A stretch of DNA of 42,407 nucleotides from an uncultured bacterium. GTDB lineage: Bacteria > Verrucomicrobiota > Kiritimatiellia > RFP12 > CAIWXQ01. The translations under genes were made by a program, and so were the position numbers. Position 1 is the stretch's first letter; each line of letters begins with the position of its first letter. Under the pieces are notes generated by a model. That model did no database searches and was not told the DNA's origin. It saw only the letters and a list, made by a program, of their open reading frames with translations. The stretch spans positions 1-42,407 of the forward strand of contig CAIWXQ010000012.1 of assembly GCA_903916675.1 (NCBI GenBank). Direction: 5' to 3'. Positions 15,676 to 24,201 of this stretch are shown here, piece by piece.

Positions 15676-16824
15676 TTACCAGCGCGCATCCAACCCGGCG
15701 TTTACGCCGTGCAGCAACAGGCCGCCGCCGGCGTGCAAATGGTTGCCGCTCGGTGTCGTCGCGAAATTGAAATCGAGTTGGTCTGGGGCGAGCGCCAGCC
15801 CGTCGAGCCACAGGACGTTGTAGCCCGCCCGCAGAGTCCAGACCTTTGTCAGGCGGTAGAGCGCCGAAACATTGATTTCGCCAAGATAAGCAACTCCGGT
15901 TCCGCTGCGTGATACAGTCGGCCGTAACGGGAAAGCGGGAAAGTCGGTCACCGATTGCGTCTGCTGCGCATCGCGGCCGAGGAGACCGGCCTTGCCTGTC
16001 GCCTCCCAGCCGAACCGGGACCACGTACTCCGCAACCGAGCCCCGACTTGCGCGCCGAGAAGATGGTTGGCGGTGCGAATGTTGTAATTGCCTTCCTCGA
16101 GTGCGCCGGCGACCGTCTTCTGGGCTGAAATGTTGAGTTCTTCGCCAAGATTCAGATAGCGCAGGCCGCCAAACCATTCAACGGATCGGCAGCGGTCCCC
16201 ACTGCTTTCGGTGCCGCATGGGTCACTGGATCCGCAATTGCCAAGCAAATTCAGCTCGAAACTATACAGCCTGGAAGAATAATTCGCCTGCGCCCCGTCC
16301 ATGCCGACAAATACATTGCCAGCAAAATTGCCCGGAAAAATCAGAAACGCGCCGGCGCCGGGGTTGGCGGTTGCTGCGGGCGCAGTTCTCTCCGAAAGGC
16401 CAAAGTACGAGAACTCCAGCGCCCAGCCATTGCAAAGCCGCTTGCCAACCATGGCTCGCCAGCCGGGATCGAAGCCGAAGTCGGGCTCCGACATGAACGG
16501 CGCATGCGTGAAGGCGTCGACGATGATCGACTGGCCGCTGGGGCGGGACTCCTGCTTGATGAATAGCGCCTCGACCTGACCGTAGATAGAGGGATACGGG
16601 TTGTTCCAGAAGGCGCGGGAGATTCCACCGGACCCATCACCCTGCGATTTCGTGCTGGACGGTTCCGGAGCGGCCTGCTGGTCAGCCGTTTGTGCCACCG
16701 CCTCTGTCCCTGTACCCGCCGCAAGAACCGCGAATAGAAACCCTGTGATAAGAAATCGCTTATGCGGTAGCAAGGGCTTATACGCTGACGAAAACATCCG
16801 AAGAAGTGGAGTAAACATTCGCAT
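15676..16824 (-). CDS. Outer-membrane beta-barrel protein, BBP7 family
   Basis: A 382-residue outer-membrane protein. A long N-region (RMFTPLLRMFSSAYKPLLPH) leads to a hydrophobic signal segment (about 24-44) with probable cleavage at AVAQ. Residues about 45-75 are a Gly/Ser/Gln-rich linker, and from about 77 (YPSIYGQVEALFIKQ) the protein consists of alternating strands. The blocks VEWFGGLRYLNLGEELNI, LTKVWTLRAGYNVLWLDGLA and GGLLLHGVNAGLDARW are typical of BBP7 (first seen in planctomycetes). The chain ends in Trp, as expected for BAM-inserted barrels. It diverges from rpe across a 164-base gap. No ribosome binding site is obvious, so the second or third ATG could be used. Pore or adhesion roles are unknown. 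Confidence 0.85.
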   Translation of the reverse strand: MRMFTPLLRMFSSAYKPLLPHKRFLITGFLFAVLAAGTGTEAVAQTADQQAAPEPSSTKSQGDGSGGISRAFWNNPYPSIYGQVEALFIKQESRPSGQSIIVDAFTHAPFMSEPDFGFDPGWRAMVGKRLCNGWALEFSYFGLSERTAPAATANPGAGAFLIFPGNFAGNVFVGMDGAQANYSSRLYSFELNLLGNCGSSDPCGTESSGDRCRSVEWFGGLRYLNLGEELNISAQKTVAGALEEGNYNIRTANHLLGAQVGARLRSTWSRFGWEATGKAGLLGRDAQQTQSVTDFPAFPLRPTVSRSGTGVAYLGEINVSALYRLTKVWTLRAGYNVLWLDGLALAPDQLDFNFATTPSGNHLHAGGGLLLHGVNAGLDARW

Positions 16825-16988
16825 AAAGAAGATTAATCAAAACAGAGGCGGAAAAGCAAGCATGGCGGGCGCAGGGGTCTAAATCTTAACTTTGTGGTAA
16901 TGGGTGTCTCAGCCTGAGCGCCCTAATGGCGAACCCTGTCGCGCCCCGGAATTGCGTTTCGCGGCACGATCTGCGAAACTAACGCCCC

Positions 16989-17672
16989 ATGGAGATCGCG
17001 ATCCTTCCATCCCTTCTGGCCGCCGACTTCGGCCATCTCGCCGATGCCTGCCGGCAGGTGGCAGCCTCGGGCGCGGATGCGCTGCATCTGGACATTATGG
17101 ACGCCCATTTCGTGCCGAACCTGAGCTTCGGTCCGGACGTGGCAGCCATGGCCCATCGCACCGAACCTGACCTCCCCCTGAACACCCACCTGATGATGAC
17201 CCAACCGGATCGCTACGCGATTCGGTTTATTGAGGCGGGGGCAGCGACCGTCCTGATTCATGTGGAAGCGGATTGCGATGTTGCCGGAACGTTGGCGGAA
17301 ATCCGCCGGCGCAAGGTGCGCGCCGGCGTGACGATCAAGCCGGCCACGCCGGCCGAGGCGGTCTTCCCGTTCCTGCCACTGGTGGACGAGGTGCTGGTCA
17401 TGACTGTCGAGCCTGGCTACGGCGGACAGTCGTTCCTGGAGGGGATGCTGCCGAAGCTCGCCGCAATCCGGCGCGAGGCGATCCGTCGCGGACAGCCGGG
17501 CCTCCTGCTGATGGTGGATGGCGGCATCAACGCCGCCACAGCCGCGGCCTGCGCTGCGCGCGGCGCCAATGCCTTTGTGGCCGGCAACTCGCTCTTCCGC
17601 CAGACGGACCTGAAAGCGGGCGTACGCGAGATGCGCCAGGCAGCTGCCGCAGCCTATGGGAAAGAATTATAG
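16989..17672 (+). CDS. rpe: Ribulose-phosphate 3-epimerase
   Basis: A 227-residue TIM-barrel enzyme that interconverts ribulose-5-phosphate and xylulose-5-phosphate in the pentose phosphate pathway. All signatures are present: [30 protein letters not shown] (metal His and Asp), [43 protein letters not shown] (phosphate loop) and [11 protein letters not shown]. Length is normal. The start follows no strong ribosome binding site. It lies 30 bases upstream of lepA. Confidence 0.97.
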   Translation: MEIAILPSLLAADFGHLADACRQVAASGADALHLDIMDAHFVPNLSFGPDVAAMAHRTEPDLPLNTHLMMTQPDRYAIRFIEAGAATVLIHVEADCDVAGTLAEIRRRKVRAGVTIKPATPAEAVFPFLPLVDEVLVMTVEPGYGGQSFLEGMLPKLAAIRREAIRRGQPGLLLMVDGGINAATAAACAARGANAFVAGNSLFRQTDLKAGVREMRQAAAAAYGKEL

Positions 17673-17702
17673 GGCCCATCGGACCAATAGGACCTGTTGA
17701 AC

Positions 17703-19523
17703 ATGGACCAGACCATTCCAAACACGCGCAATTTCTGCATCATTGCCCATATCGACCACGGCAAGACCACGCTTTCAGACCGCATCCTGGAGCTGACCCG
17801 GACGATCGAGATGCGCCTCATGCGCGAGCAGACCCTCGACGCCATGGATCTTGAACGCGAGCGCGGCATCACCATCAAGTGCCACCCGGTCTCGATGCAC
17901 TATACGGCGCGCGACGGCCAGATCTACCGGTTCAACCTCATCGATACCCCCGGCCACGTGGATTTTTCCTATGAGGTCTCGCGCAGCATGGGCGCCTGCG
18001 AGGGCGCCATCCTGCTGGTGGACGCAGCGCAGGGGGTCGAGGCCCAGACTGTGGCCAATGCCTATCTGGCGATTGAGAACGGCCTGGAAGTCATCCCCGT
18101 CATCAACAAGGTCGACCTGCCGAACGCAAACGTAGAAGAGGTCAAGCGGCAGGTGGAGGACATCCTCGGCCTCTCTATGGAGAATCCGCTGCTGATCAGC
18201 GGCAAGACCGGCCTGAACGTGCCCGACGTGCTGGAGGCCGTGGTGCAGCGCATTCCGCCGCCGAAGACGCGCGGCCCGGCTGCGGTGTTGCGCGCGCTGG
18301 TGTTCGACTCGGTCTTCGACGTGTTCCGCGGCGTGATCACGTACGTGCGGGTGGTGGACGGTTCAATCAAGGTTGGCGACAGCGTGCGCTTCATGGGAAG
18401 TGGCGTGACCACACAGGTGCGCGAAGTCGGTGTATTCAGCCCGGACCAGAAGCCCGTGCCCGTGCTGGAGGCTGGACAGGTGGGCTACCTCGTCGGCACG
18501 ATCAAGGATCCGAGCGAAATCAAGATTGGCGACACGGTCACTTTTACCAAGGATGGCGCGACCGAACTGCTGCCGGGGTTCAAAGAAATCCGGCCGATGG
18601 TTTTCAGTGGCATCTACCCGGTCAGCACCGAGGATTACGAGAAGGTGCGCCAGGGGCTGGAAAAGCTGCACCTGAACGACTCGGCCTTTACCTTCCACCC
18701 GGAAAGTTCGGTCGCGCTGGGGTTTGGCTACCGCTGCGGTTTCCTGGGGTTGCTGCACATGGAAGTGGTGCAGGAGCGCCTGCGCCGCGAATTCGACCTG
18801 GACATCATCAACACGCACCCCGGCGTCGTCTACCGCGTGCATCTCAGCAACGGCGACATGGTGGAGATCGACAATCCGGTGCATCTGCCGGAAATCACGC
18901 GCATCGACCACATCGAGGAGCCTGTCATCAAGGCCACCATCATCTGTCCGAACACCTGCATCGGCGACATGCTGCGCATCGTGATGGATCGCCGCGGCGA
19001 GATGCAGGCCACGGAGAGCGTGGATGCCAAGCGCGTGCTGATGACCTGCCGCCTGCCGCTGAACGAAATCCTGATCGACTTCCACGACACCCTCAAGAGC
19101 GTCAGCCGCGGCTACGCCTCCATGGACTACGAGCCGGCCGGCTACCAGGTCAGCGACATCGTGCGCATGGACATTCTGCTCAATAGCGAGGTGGTCGACG
19201 CCTTCTCCTGCATGGTCCACAAGGACAAGGCCGTGGCGCGCGGCCGCCAGATGTGCAAGGCGCTGGCCGACACGATCCCGCCGCACATGTTCAAGATCCC
19301 CGTGCAGGCCGCTATCGGGCGCAATTTCATTGCCCGCGAGGATATCCGCCCCTTCCGCAAGGACGTGACCGCCAAGCTCTACGGCGGCGACGTGACGCGC
19401 AAGCAGAAGGTGCTAAAGAAGCAGAAGGAAGGCAAGAAGCGCATGAAGGAGTTCGGCACTGTGCGCGTGCCGCAGGGCGCCTTTATCGCCGTGCTGAAGG
19501 GCGGGGCAGGGGCGGAGGATTAG
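17703..19523 (+). CDS. lepA: Elongation factor 4 (LepA), ribosomal GTPase
   Basis: A 606-residue translational GTPase that acts on stalled or back-translocated ribosomes. The GTPase domain has [20 protein letters not shown] (G1), ERGITIK (G2), [16 protein letters not shown] (G3) and [10 protein letters not shown] (G4). LepA-specific regions follow: [31 protein letters not shown] and the C-terminal domain with [26 protein letters not shown] and [20 protein letters not shown]. The ATG at 17703 is preceded by AGGA; a TTG at 17697 is also in frame. In many bacteria lepA is followed directly by lepB; here an S23 cassette lies between them. Confidence 0.98.
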   Translation: MDQTIPNTRNFCIIAHIDHGKTTLSDRILELTRTIEMRLMREQTLDAMDLERERGITIKCHPVSMHYTARDGQIYRFNLIDTPGHVDFSYEVSRSMGACEGAILLVDAAQGVEAQTVANAYLAIENGLEVIPVINKVDLPNANVEEVKRQVEDILGLSMENPLLISGKTGLNVPDVLEAVVQRIPPPKTRGPAAVLRALVFDSVFDVFRGVITYVRVVDGSIKVGDSVRFMGSGVTTQVREVGVFSPDQKPVPVLEAGQVGYLVGTIKDPSEIKIGDTVTFTKDGATELLPGFKEIRPMVFSGIYPVSTEDYEKVRQGLEKLHLNDSAFTFHPESSVALGFGYRCGFLGLLHMEVVQERLRREFDLDIINTHPGVVYRVHLSNGDMVEIDNPVHLPEITRIDHIEEPVIKATIICPNTCIGDMLRIVMDRRGEMQATESVDAKRVLMTCRLPLNEILIDFHDTLKSVSRGYASMDYEPAGYQVSDIVRMDILLNSEVVDAFSCMVHKDKAVARGRQMCKALADTIPPHMFKIPVQAAIGRNFIAREDIRPFRKDVTAKLYGGDVTRKQKVLKKQKEGKKRMKEFGTVRVPQGAFIAVLKGGAGAED

Positions 19524-19556
19524 GTTCACGGTTCGGCGGTTCACGGTGCAGCGGTT
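19523..19556 (+). repeat. GGTTCA-type inverted repeat, left copy
   Basis: A run of GGTTC and CGGTTC units (GGTTCACGGTTCGGCGGTTC, then ACGGTGCAGCGGTT) that begins on the lepA stop codon. Its reverse complement, imperfectly, is found at 19953-19987 on the other side of the S23 gene. Confidence 0.7.
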
Positions 19557-19564
19557 GGAGCCGT

Positions 19565-19961
19565 ATGAAGATCACGCGGTTTGAGGACATCGAGGCGTGG
19601 CAACTCGCGCGTGAGTTGTCCCGCAAGGTTTACCGATTGACCCGGAAGGATGAATTTGCCGGCGATTACGGCCTTAAAGATCAGATCCAGCGTGCGGCCG
19701 GGTCTGCGCTGCACAACACGGCGGAGGGATTCGACGCCGAGACGAATGCCGAGTTTCTTCGGTTTCTCCGGATTGCCAAACGATCCTGTACCGAAGTGCA
19801 GAGCCAACTGTATGTTGCTCTGGATGAGGCGTACATTAACTTCGGAAGAGTTTGCCGATGGATACGAGCAGGCGCGGCGCACACGTGCTGCCATCCGTGG
19901 ATTCATCAATTATCTACGTGAACATGGAACGCGACGGGATGATCTGTCGCCAAACCGTTGA
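19565..19961 (+). pseudogene. Four-helix-bundle S23 (23S rRNA intervening-sequence) protein, frameshifted
   Basis: The first 90 codons read KITRFEDIEAWQLARELSRK, FAGDYGLKDQIQRAAGSALH, NTAEGFDAETNAEFLRFLRI and AKRSCTEVQSQLYVALDEAY, a textbook S23/IVS-type four-helix-bundle protein. The frame then shifts near 19838: the family's continuation SEEFADGYEQARRTRAAIRG and FINYLREHG is in another frame, ending at 19961. Removing one A in ATTAACT (19835-19841) would restore one 131-residue protein of normal length. As written the protein would run on to a stop at 19921 with an unrelated tail. Inverted repeats flank the gene and its intact-frame stop lies inside the right repeat. The function of this family is poorly known. 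Confidence 0.85.
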
Positions 19962-19987
19962 ACCGTGAACCATTGAACCGCTGAACC
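19953..19987 (+). repeat. GGTTCA-type inverted repeat, right copy
   Basis: AACCGTTGAACCGTGAACCA followed by TTGAACCGCTGAACC. The complement reads as GGTTCA units and mirrors 19523-19556, so the S23 gene is bracketed by inverted repeats. Confidence 0.7.
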
Positions 19988-20000
19988 CTAGGCCATTGCC

Positions 20001-21614
20001 ATGAACATCTTCCAACGTCGCAAACAGCGCAAGCAGCTCCGGGCGCTGATCCACCATGCCCGCGCGTTCCGCAACATGCGCGAGGACGTGCTGACGGCCG
20101 ACGAGCGGGCCGGTCTCGACGCGGCGCTGCTGGCCGCGGAACAGGCGCACCGCGAAGACCGCGAAGGCGAGGCGATGGAGGACGCCGCCTTGGAGCTGCA
20201 GGAACGCATGGAGGAGCTGACCCCGTCATGCGTTCTGCCGGGGTGGCGCGAGAACTTCGAGGTGCTGGTGGTGGCCCTGGGTGTGGCCATGGCGTTTCGC
20301 GCCTATTTCTACCAGCCCTTCCAGATCCCCACGGGCTCCATGCAGCCGACGCTGTACGGGATCAGTTCCCGCGAGCAGGATGCGCCGCGGACCTTTGATG
20401 CGCCGCTCTTCAAGGCCGCCAACTGGCTGGTGACGGGCGAGTGGTACAACCGTGTGGAGTCGCTGCGCGACGACAAGGTCGCCGTGCTCTGGAACGATGA
20501 CCGTGTTCCCGGCTACACCACGGTGGTCTGCGGGCACTGGACGGGCGTCCTCCCGCCGGAATCCGTGTGCCAGAAGGACACTTTCTTGCGGCGGAAGCTT
20601 GCCGCGGCCGGGCGCCACATGGGGCTGGCCGCGCTGGATCGCGGCTATGACATGTTCTTCCTGCCGAACGATGTCGCCGCCCGGCATGTGGGGATTTACC
20701 GTGCTGATTTTCTCCCCTGCGCCTCGGCTCAGGGGCAGGTGGCGGAGACGCTGCGTAAGGACGCGCTCCTGCTGCAGCACGCCGTCAGCACCACCTTTGA
20801 TGCGGAAAATGGCCGGCTGTATGCCTTGCAGCAGGTTTTTCCCGTGGTGTTGACAGTCTTCAACTGGTCACGTGGCGGCCAGGTGGAGGAGGGGGCGCTG
20901 CAGACGTTGCTGGCCGCGTATCAGGTCTGCGAATTGCGGCGAATGGGCCGGGCGGTCTCTCCGGCCCAGGAGCGACAGGTTTGTTCTGAACTGCAGGGGC
21001 TGCTGAGCCGCTGGGCCGAGGCTGCGGCGTCCGGCTCGCCGGCGCTTCCCTGGTTCCCGCTGGTCTCCGGCTGCGGTGTGACGCTCCCCGCCGGACAGCT
21101 GCTCTGGTCGGGCGTGGTCACGGAAGGCGACTTTGTCTTCGTTAATCGCTGGCTCTGGAACTTCCGTGCGCCGCGTCGTGGCGAGGTCATGGTCTTCTCG
21201 ACACAGAACATCCGCGGTCTGCCGGAGGGGACGCACTACATCAAGCGCATGTGTGGCCTGCCCGGCGAGACGCTTTCGCTGCATGAGCCGGAGTTGTGGA
21301 TCAACGGGAACGCCGTGTACGAGCCAAACGCCATCGCCCGCATTGCGCGCCGGGAGAAACTGGCCGGCTGGGCGCCGCCGTATGCGGGGTATCATGCGAT
21401 CGGCGCAGTGGATCCGGCGCGGTTCCCGCGCGCGCTGCACACATCCGCCGACAGCATCCAATTGAAATCCGACGAATACTTCGCCATGGGCGACAACACC
21501 AACAACAGCCAGGACAGTCGCTACTGGGGAACGGTCCCCCGCCGCAACCTCCTGGGGCCCGCTACCTGTGTCTACTGGCCGTTCACTTCCCGGCGGTGGG
21601 GGCACATCGACTGA
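20001..21614 (+). CDS. lepB: Signal peptidase I, long form with large insertion
   Basis: A 537-residue S26-type leader peptidase that cleaves Sec signal peptides on the outer face of the inner membrane. A charged cytoplasmic N-region (1-80) precedes one membrane helix (about 85-105). The catalytic Ser is in FQIPTGSMQPTLYG (Ser113) and the catalytic Lys in THYIKRMCGLPGET (Lys415). The closing box is YFAMGDNTNNSQDSRYWG. About 250 residues between the Ser and the Lys are not part of the minimal enzyme and hold no motif I recognise; long forms of this type occur in PVC bacteria. The C-terminus ends soon after the last box, without a second membrane helix. It lies downstream of lepA, from which it is separated by the S23 cassette. 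Confidence 0.93.
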   Translation: MNIFQRRKQRKQLRALIHHARAFRNMREDVLTADERAGLDAALLAAEQAHREDREGEAMEDAALELQERMEELTPSCVLPGWRENFEVLVVALGVAMAFRAYFYQPFQIPTGSMQPTLYGISSREQDAPRTFDAPLFKAANWLVTGEWYNRVESLRDDKVAVLWNDDRVPGYTTVVCGHWTGVLPPESVCQKDTFLRRKLAAAGRHMGLAALDRGYDMFFLPNDVAARHVGIYRADFLPCASAQGQVAETLRKDALLLQHAVSTTFDAENGRLYALQQVFPVVLTVFNWSRGGQVEEGALQTLLAAYQVCELRRMGRAVSPAQERQVCSELQGLLSRWAEAAASGSPALPWFPLVSGCGVTLPAGQLLWSGVVTEGDFVFVNRWLWNFRAPRRGEVMVFSTQNIRGLPEGTHYIKRMCGLPGETLSLHEPELWINGNAVYEPNAIARIARREKLAGWAPPYAGYHAIGAVDPARFPRALHTSADSIQLKSDEYFAMGDNTNNSQDSRYWGTVPRRNLLGPATCVYWPFTSRRWGHID

Positions 21615-21768
21615 CCCCTTTCGGCCCTGCAGCCCGCGGATTTCTGTGGAGGAACTCGCAATTTTCAGGAGGTCCATTCTTCCGCTTGATCTGCCGTAGG
21701 ATTGTCTTCATACTCAAGCCACGTTTCATGGAACCGGGGCTGCCGGGATCGCACGAGAGGCAAAGCGC

Positions 21769-23142
21769 ATGGACACGAAAGCACCATCCGTCGCGCTGGA
21801 CGAAGCGACATTGACCAATTACACGGAGAAGATCCGCGCCACCGGCGTGATCGATCCGGCGTTGTACGAGAAATACAACGTCAAGCGCGGTCTGCGCAAT
21901 GCCGACGGCACAGGCGTGCTGGTCGGGCTGACGGGTATCGGCAACGTGCACGGCTACATCATTTCCGATAGCGAGAAGGTCCCCGCCCTCGGTCGTCTCT
22001 TCTATCGCGGCATTGACGTGCACGACCTGATCCGGGGCTTCCAGAGCGAGAAGCGCTTCGGCTTCGAAGAGTGTGCCTACCTGCTGCTGTTCGGCGACCT
22101 GCCCACGCCGGTCGAGCTGGCCCGCTGGCAGGCGGTGCTTGACACGAACCGGCGGCTGCCGGACGGTTTCAAGGAGGGTGCCATCACCCGCGTGCCGGGC
22201 AAGGACGTCATGAACAGCATCGCCCGCGCGGTGCTGACTTCCTACCTGTACGACGCGCAGCCCGACGATCTCTCGCTCTCGAACCAGTTGCGCCAGTGCA
22301 TCGAGCTGATCGCGCGGTTTCCGGTCATGGCCGCCTACGCCTATCAGGCCAAGGCCCACTACCACCTCGGCCACAGTCTGCTGCTGCGCCACCCGGTTAC
22401 CGGCAAGAGCACGTCCGAGAACTTCCTGTTTCTGACGCGCGAGGACGGTCAGTACACCCGGCTGGAGGCCGAACTGCTCGACCTGTGCCTCGTGCTGCAT
22501 GCCGAGCACGGCGGTGGCAACAACTCGGCCTTCACGACGCACGTCGTCACCTCCTCCTTCACGGACACCTATTCCGCGATCGCCGCCGCCACGCTTTCGC
22601 TCAAGGGGCTGCGGCACGGCGGCGCCAATCTGCGCGTGATGCAGCAGATGGAGGAGATCAAGCGTGCCGTCACGCGCTGGGACGACGAGCGGGAGGTGGG
22701 CGACTACCTCCTGAAGATCCTGCAGAAGAAGGCCGGCGACGGCACGGGTCTGATCTACGGCCTCGGCCACGCCGTCTACACCCTTTCCGACCCGCGCGCC
22801 GGCACGTTGCGCGAAAAGGCGCGCGACCTGGCCAAGACCAAGGGGCGCGAGGACGAGCTGCGCTTGTACGAGATCATTGAGCGCATCGGGCCGGAGCTGT
22901 TCAACCGCGGGCGGCCCAAGCCGCGAACGCTCAGCGCCAACGTGGACTTCTATTCCGGGTTCGTGTACGACATGCTGAACATCCCGATGGATCTGTTCAC
23001 GCCGCTCTTCGCCATCTCGCGCGTGGTCGGCTGGTGCGCCCATCGCATCGAGGAGATCGTCAACAGCGGCCCGATCATCCGCCCCGCCTACAAGGCAATC
23101 GGCGTGGAGCGTCCCTTCATCCCGCTGGATGTGCGCGGATAG
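21769..23142 (+). CDS. gltA: Citrate synthase
   Basis: A 457-residue enzyme that condenses acetyl-CoA and oxaloacetate. Key sites are the first His in VLHAEHGGGNNSAF, the second in YGLGHAVYTLSDPRA and the Asp in SANVDFYSGFVYDML. The N-terminus has GRLFYRGIDVHDLIRGF, the usual 'RGydI.dL' motif. It is longer at the N-terminus (about 60 extra residues) than the short CitZ type and resembles the citrate synthases found in anaerobic Firmicutes and PVC bacteria. GAGAGG precedes the ATG. The next gene (minus strand) is a lipoyl-domain protein; the pair may both relate to acetyl-CoA metabolism but they are not in one operon. The sequence after the stop holds two 24-bp direct repeats. Confidence 0.95.
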   Translation: MDTKAPSVALDEATLTNYTEKIRATGVIDPALYEKYNVKRGLRNADGTGVLVGLTGIGNVHGYIISDSEKVPALGRLFYRGIDVHDLIRGFQSEKRFGFEECAYLLLFGDLPTPVELARWQAVLDTNRRLPDGFKEGAITRVPGKDVMNSIARAVLTSYLYDAQPDDLSLSNQLRQCIELIARFPVMAAYAYQAKAHYHLGHSLLLRHPVTGKSTSENFLFLTREDGQYTRLEAELLDLCLVLHAEHGGGNNSAFTTHVVTSSFTDTYSAIAAATLSLKGLRHGGANLRVMQQMEEIKRAVTRWDDEREVGDYLLKILQKKAGDGTGLIYGLGHAVYTLSDPRAGTLREKARDLAKTKGREDELRLYEIIERIGPELFNRGRPKPRTLSANVDFYSGFVYDMLNIPMDLFTPLFAISRVVGWCAHRIEEIVNSGPIIRPAYKAIGVERPFIPLDVRG

Positions 23143-23535
23143 CTCGGCCGCCAGCCCGTTGTGCGAACATCTCGTTGGAATCGTGTATCTTCCAACGCAG
23201 AAAGGGCCCCCGCGGCGCGCAATTCGCTGCCCCCGCATACCCACAGGAACCATTTCGATCCCACGACCCGTCGCCCCCAAAAACCATCTAATTGCCAGCG
23301 CAGAAGGGGCCCCCGCGGCGCGAATCGGGTGTCTTTGCCGCACGGGAACGAGTCAGAACGGCCCGGCTGCAAGGCTTCGACGGGGTTGGCTGGATACATA
23401 TCCGCCGACCCCCGAGAAACACCGCAGACGGACCGATATCACGCGCGATCTGTGCGGCCCCGATTCGCGTCGTACGCGCGTCAGCCCGCCCCAAACTACG
23501 ATCCACGCTGCGCCAGTGCGTCAGATCACCCTTTG
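23143..23535 (+). other. 393-bp gap with two 24-bp direct repeats
   Basis: No gene is credible here. CGCAGAARGGGCCCCCGCGG followed by CGCG occurs at 23196-23219 and 23299-23322 with one mismatch, 103 bases apart. The unit contains the palindromes GGGCCC and CCGCGG. The remainder is Pro/Arg-rich in translation and shows nothing else. Confidence 0.6.
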
Positions 23536-24042
23536 CTAGTCCGCACATCCACTGGCGGCACCCTGCAGAAACTTCCGCAGCGCGGCTTCGTCGACCGTCT
23601 CCACGCCGGTCGCCGCCTGCACACGGGCTAGATCAATCCCCTGTTCCTGCGCGAGCCGCCGGGCGCGCGGTGTGGCGCGCACGCGCGAGGCTGGCTGCAA
23701 TGGGACAGCAGGGGCCTTGCCGCAGTCGCTGCCAGCGGCCGCCGTCTCCCGGCAGCGCGCCAGCAGCGCAGTATTGTGTGCCGCAGCTGCCGGGTCCGAT
23801 TCGCCGGGTTCGCCGACCAGCGCCAGGATATAGCCGACTGGCACGACGCTCTTTTCAGCCGCCAGGATGGCGAGTAGCGTGCCGACGGCAACGGATTCGA
23901 ATTCAAAGGTCGCCTTGTCGGTGGTGAGTTCCGCCACGATCTCTCCGGGCTGCACGTGGTCGCCTGGCGCCTTGCGCCAGGCCGTGACAGTCACGTCCAC
24001 CAGGTTGGCGTCGAGATGCGGGACTGTCAGGCGGGCGATCAT
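23536..24042 (-). CDS. Stand-alone lipoyl plus E3-binding domain protein (E2-like, no acyltransferase domain)
   Basis: A 168-residue protein that looks like the first half of a dihydrolipoamide acyltransferase (E2). Residues about 2-78 form a lipoyl domain with the lipoylated Lys in AELTTDKATFEFES (Lys43). A Pro/Ala linker (about 80-118) leads to a peripheral-subunit-binding domain in about 120-162 (RATPRARRLAQEQGIDLARV ... DEAALRKFL). There is no catalytic acyltransferase domain and the stop codon is clean, so this is not a truncation by frameshift as far as I can see. It may carry lipoyl groups for another complex or tether E3. No E1, E2 or E3 gene lies in the window. Confidence 0.8.
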   Translation of the reverse strand: MIARLTVPHLDANLVDVTVTAWRKAPGDHVQPGEIVAELTTDKATFEFESVAVGTLLAILAAEKSVVPVGYILALVGEPGESDPAAAAHNTALLARCRETAAAGSDCGKAPAVPLQPASRVRATPRARRLAQEQGIDLARVQAATGVETVDEAALRKFLQGAASGCAD

Positions 24043-24201
24043 GTGTCAATGTTCCTTGTCGGGGACGTCAGGCTGCAGACTATAGACTAGGCTGCCAGAA
24101 TCGAAATCGGGATCGAAGATTCGTTATTTGGCTATCAACACTGGGCATGCGTCTCCCGTTCGGCGTGCCGGCAGCCGATAGCCGGCAGCCTTCTTTGCCG
24201 C

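Noticed and set aside
23088-23399. Minus-strand ORF over the end of the citrate synthase gene and the following gap
   Set aside because: It overlaps a well-supported gene, is Arg/Gly/Pro-rich and its repeats are explained by the 24-bp DNA repeats.
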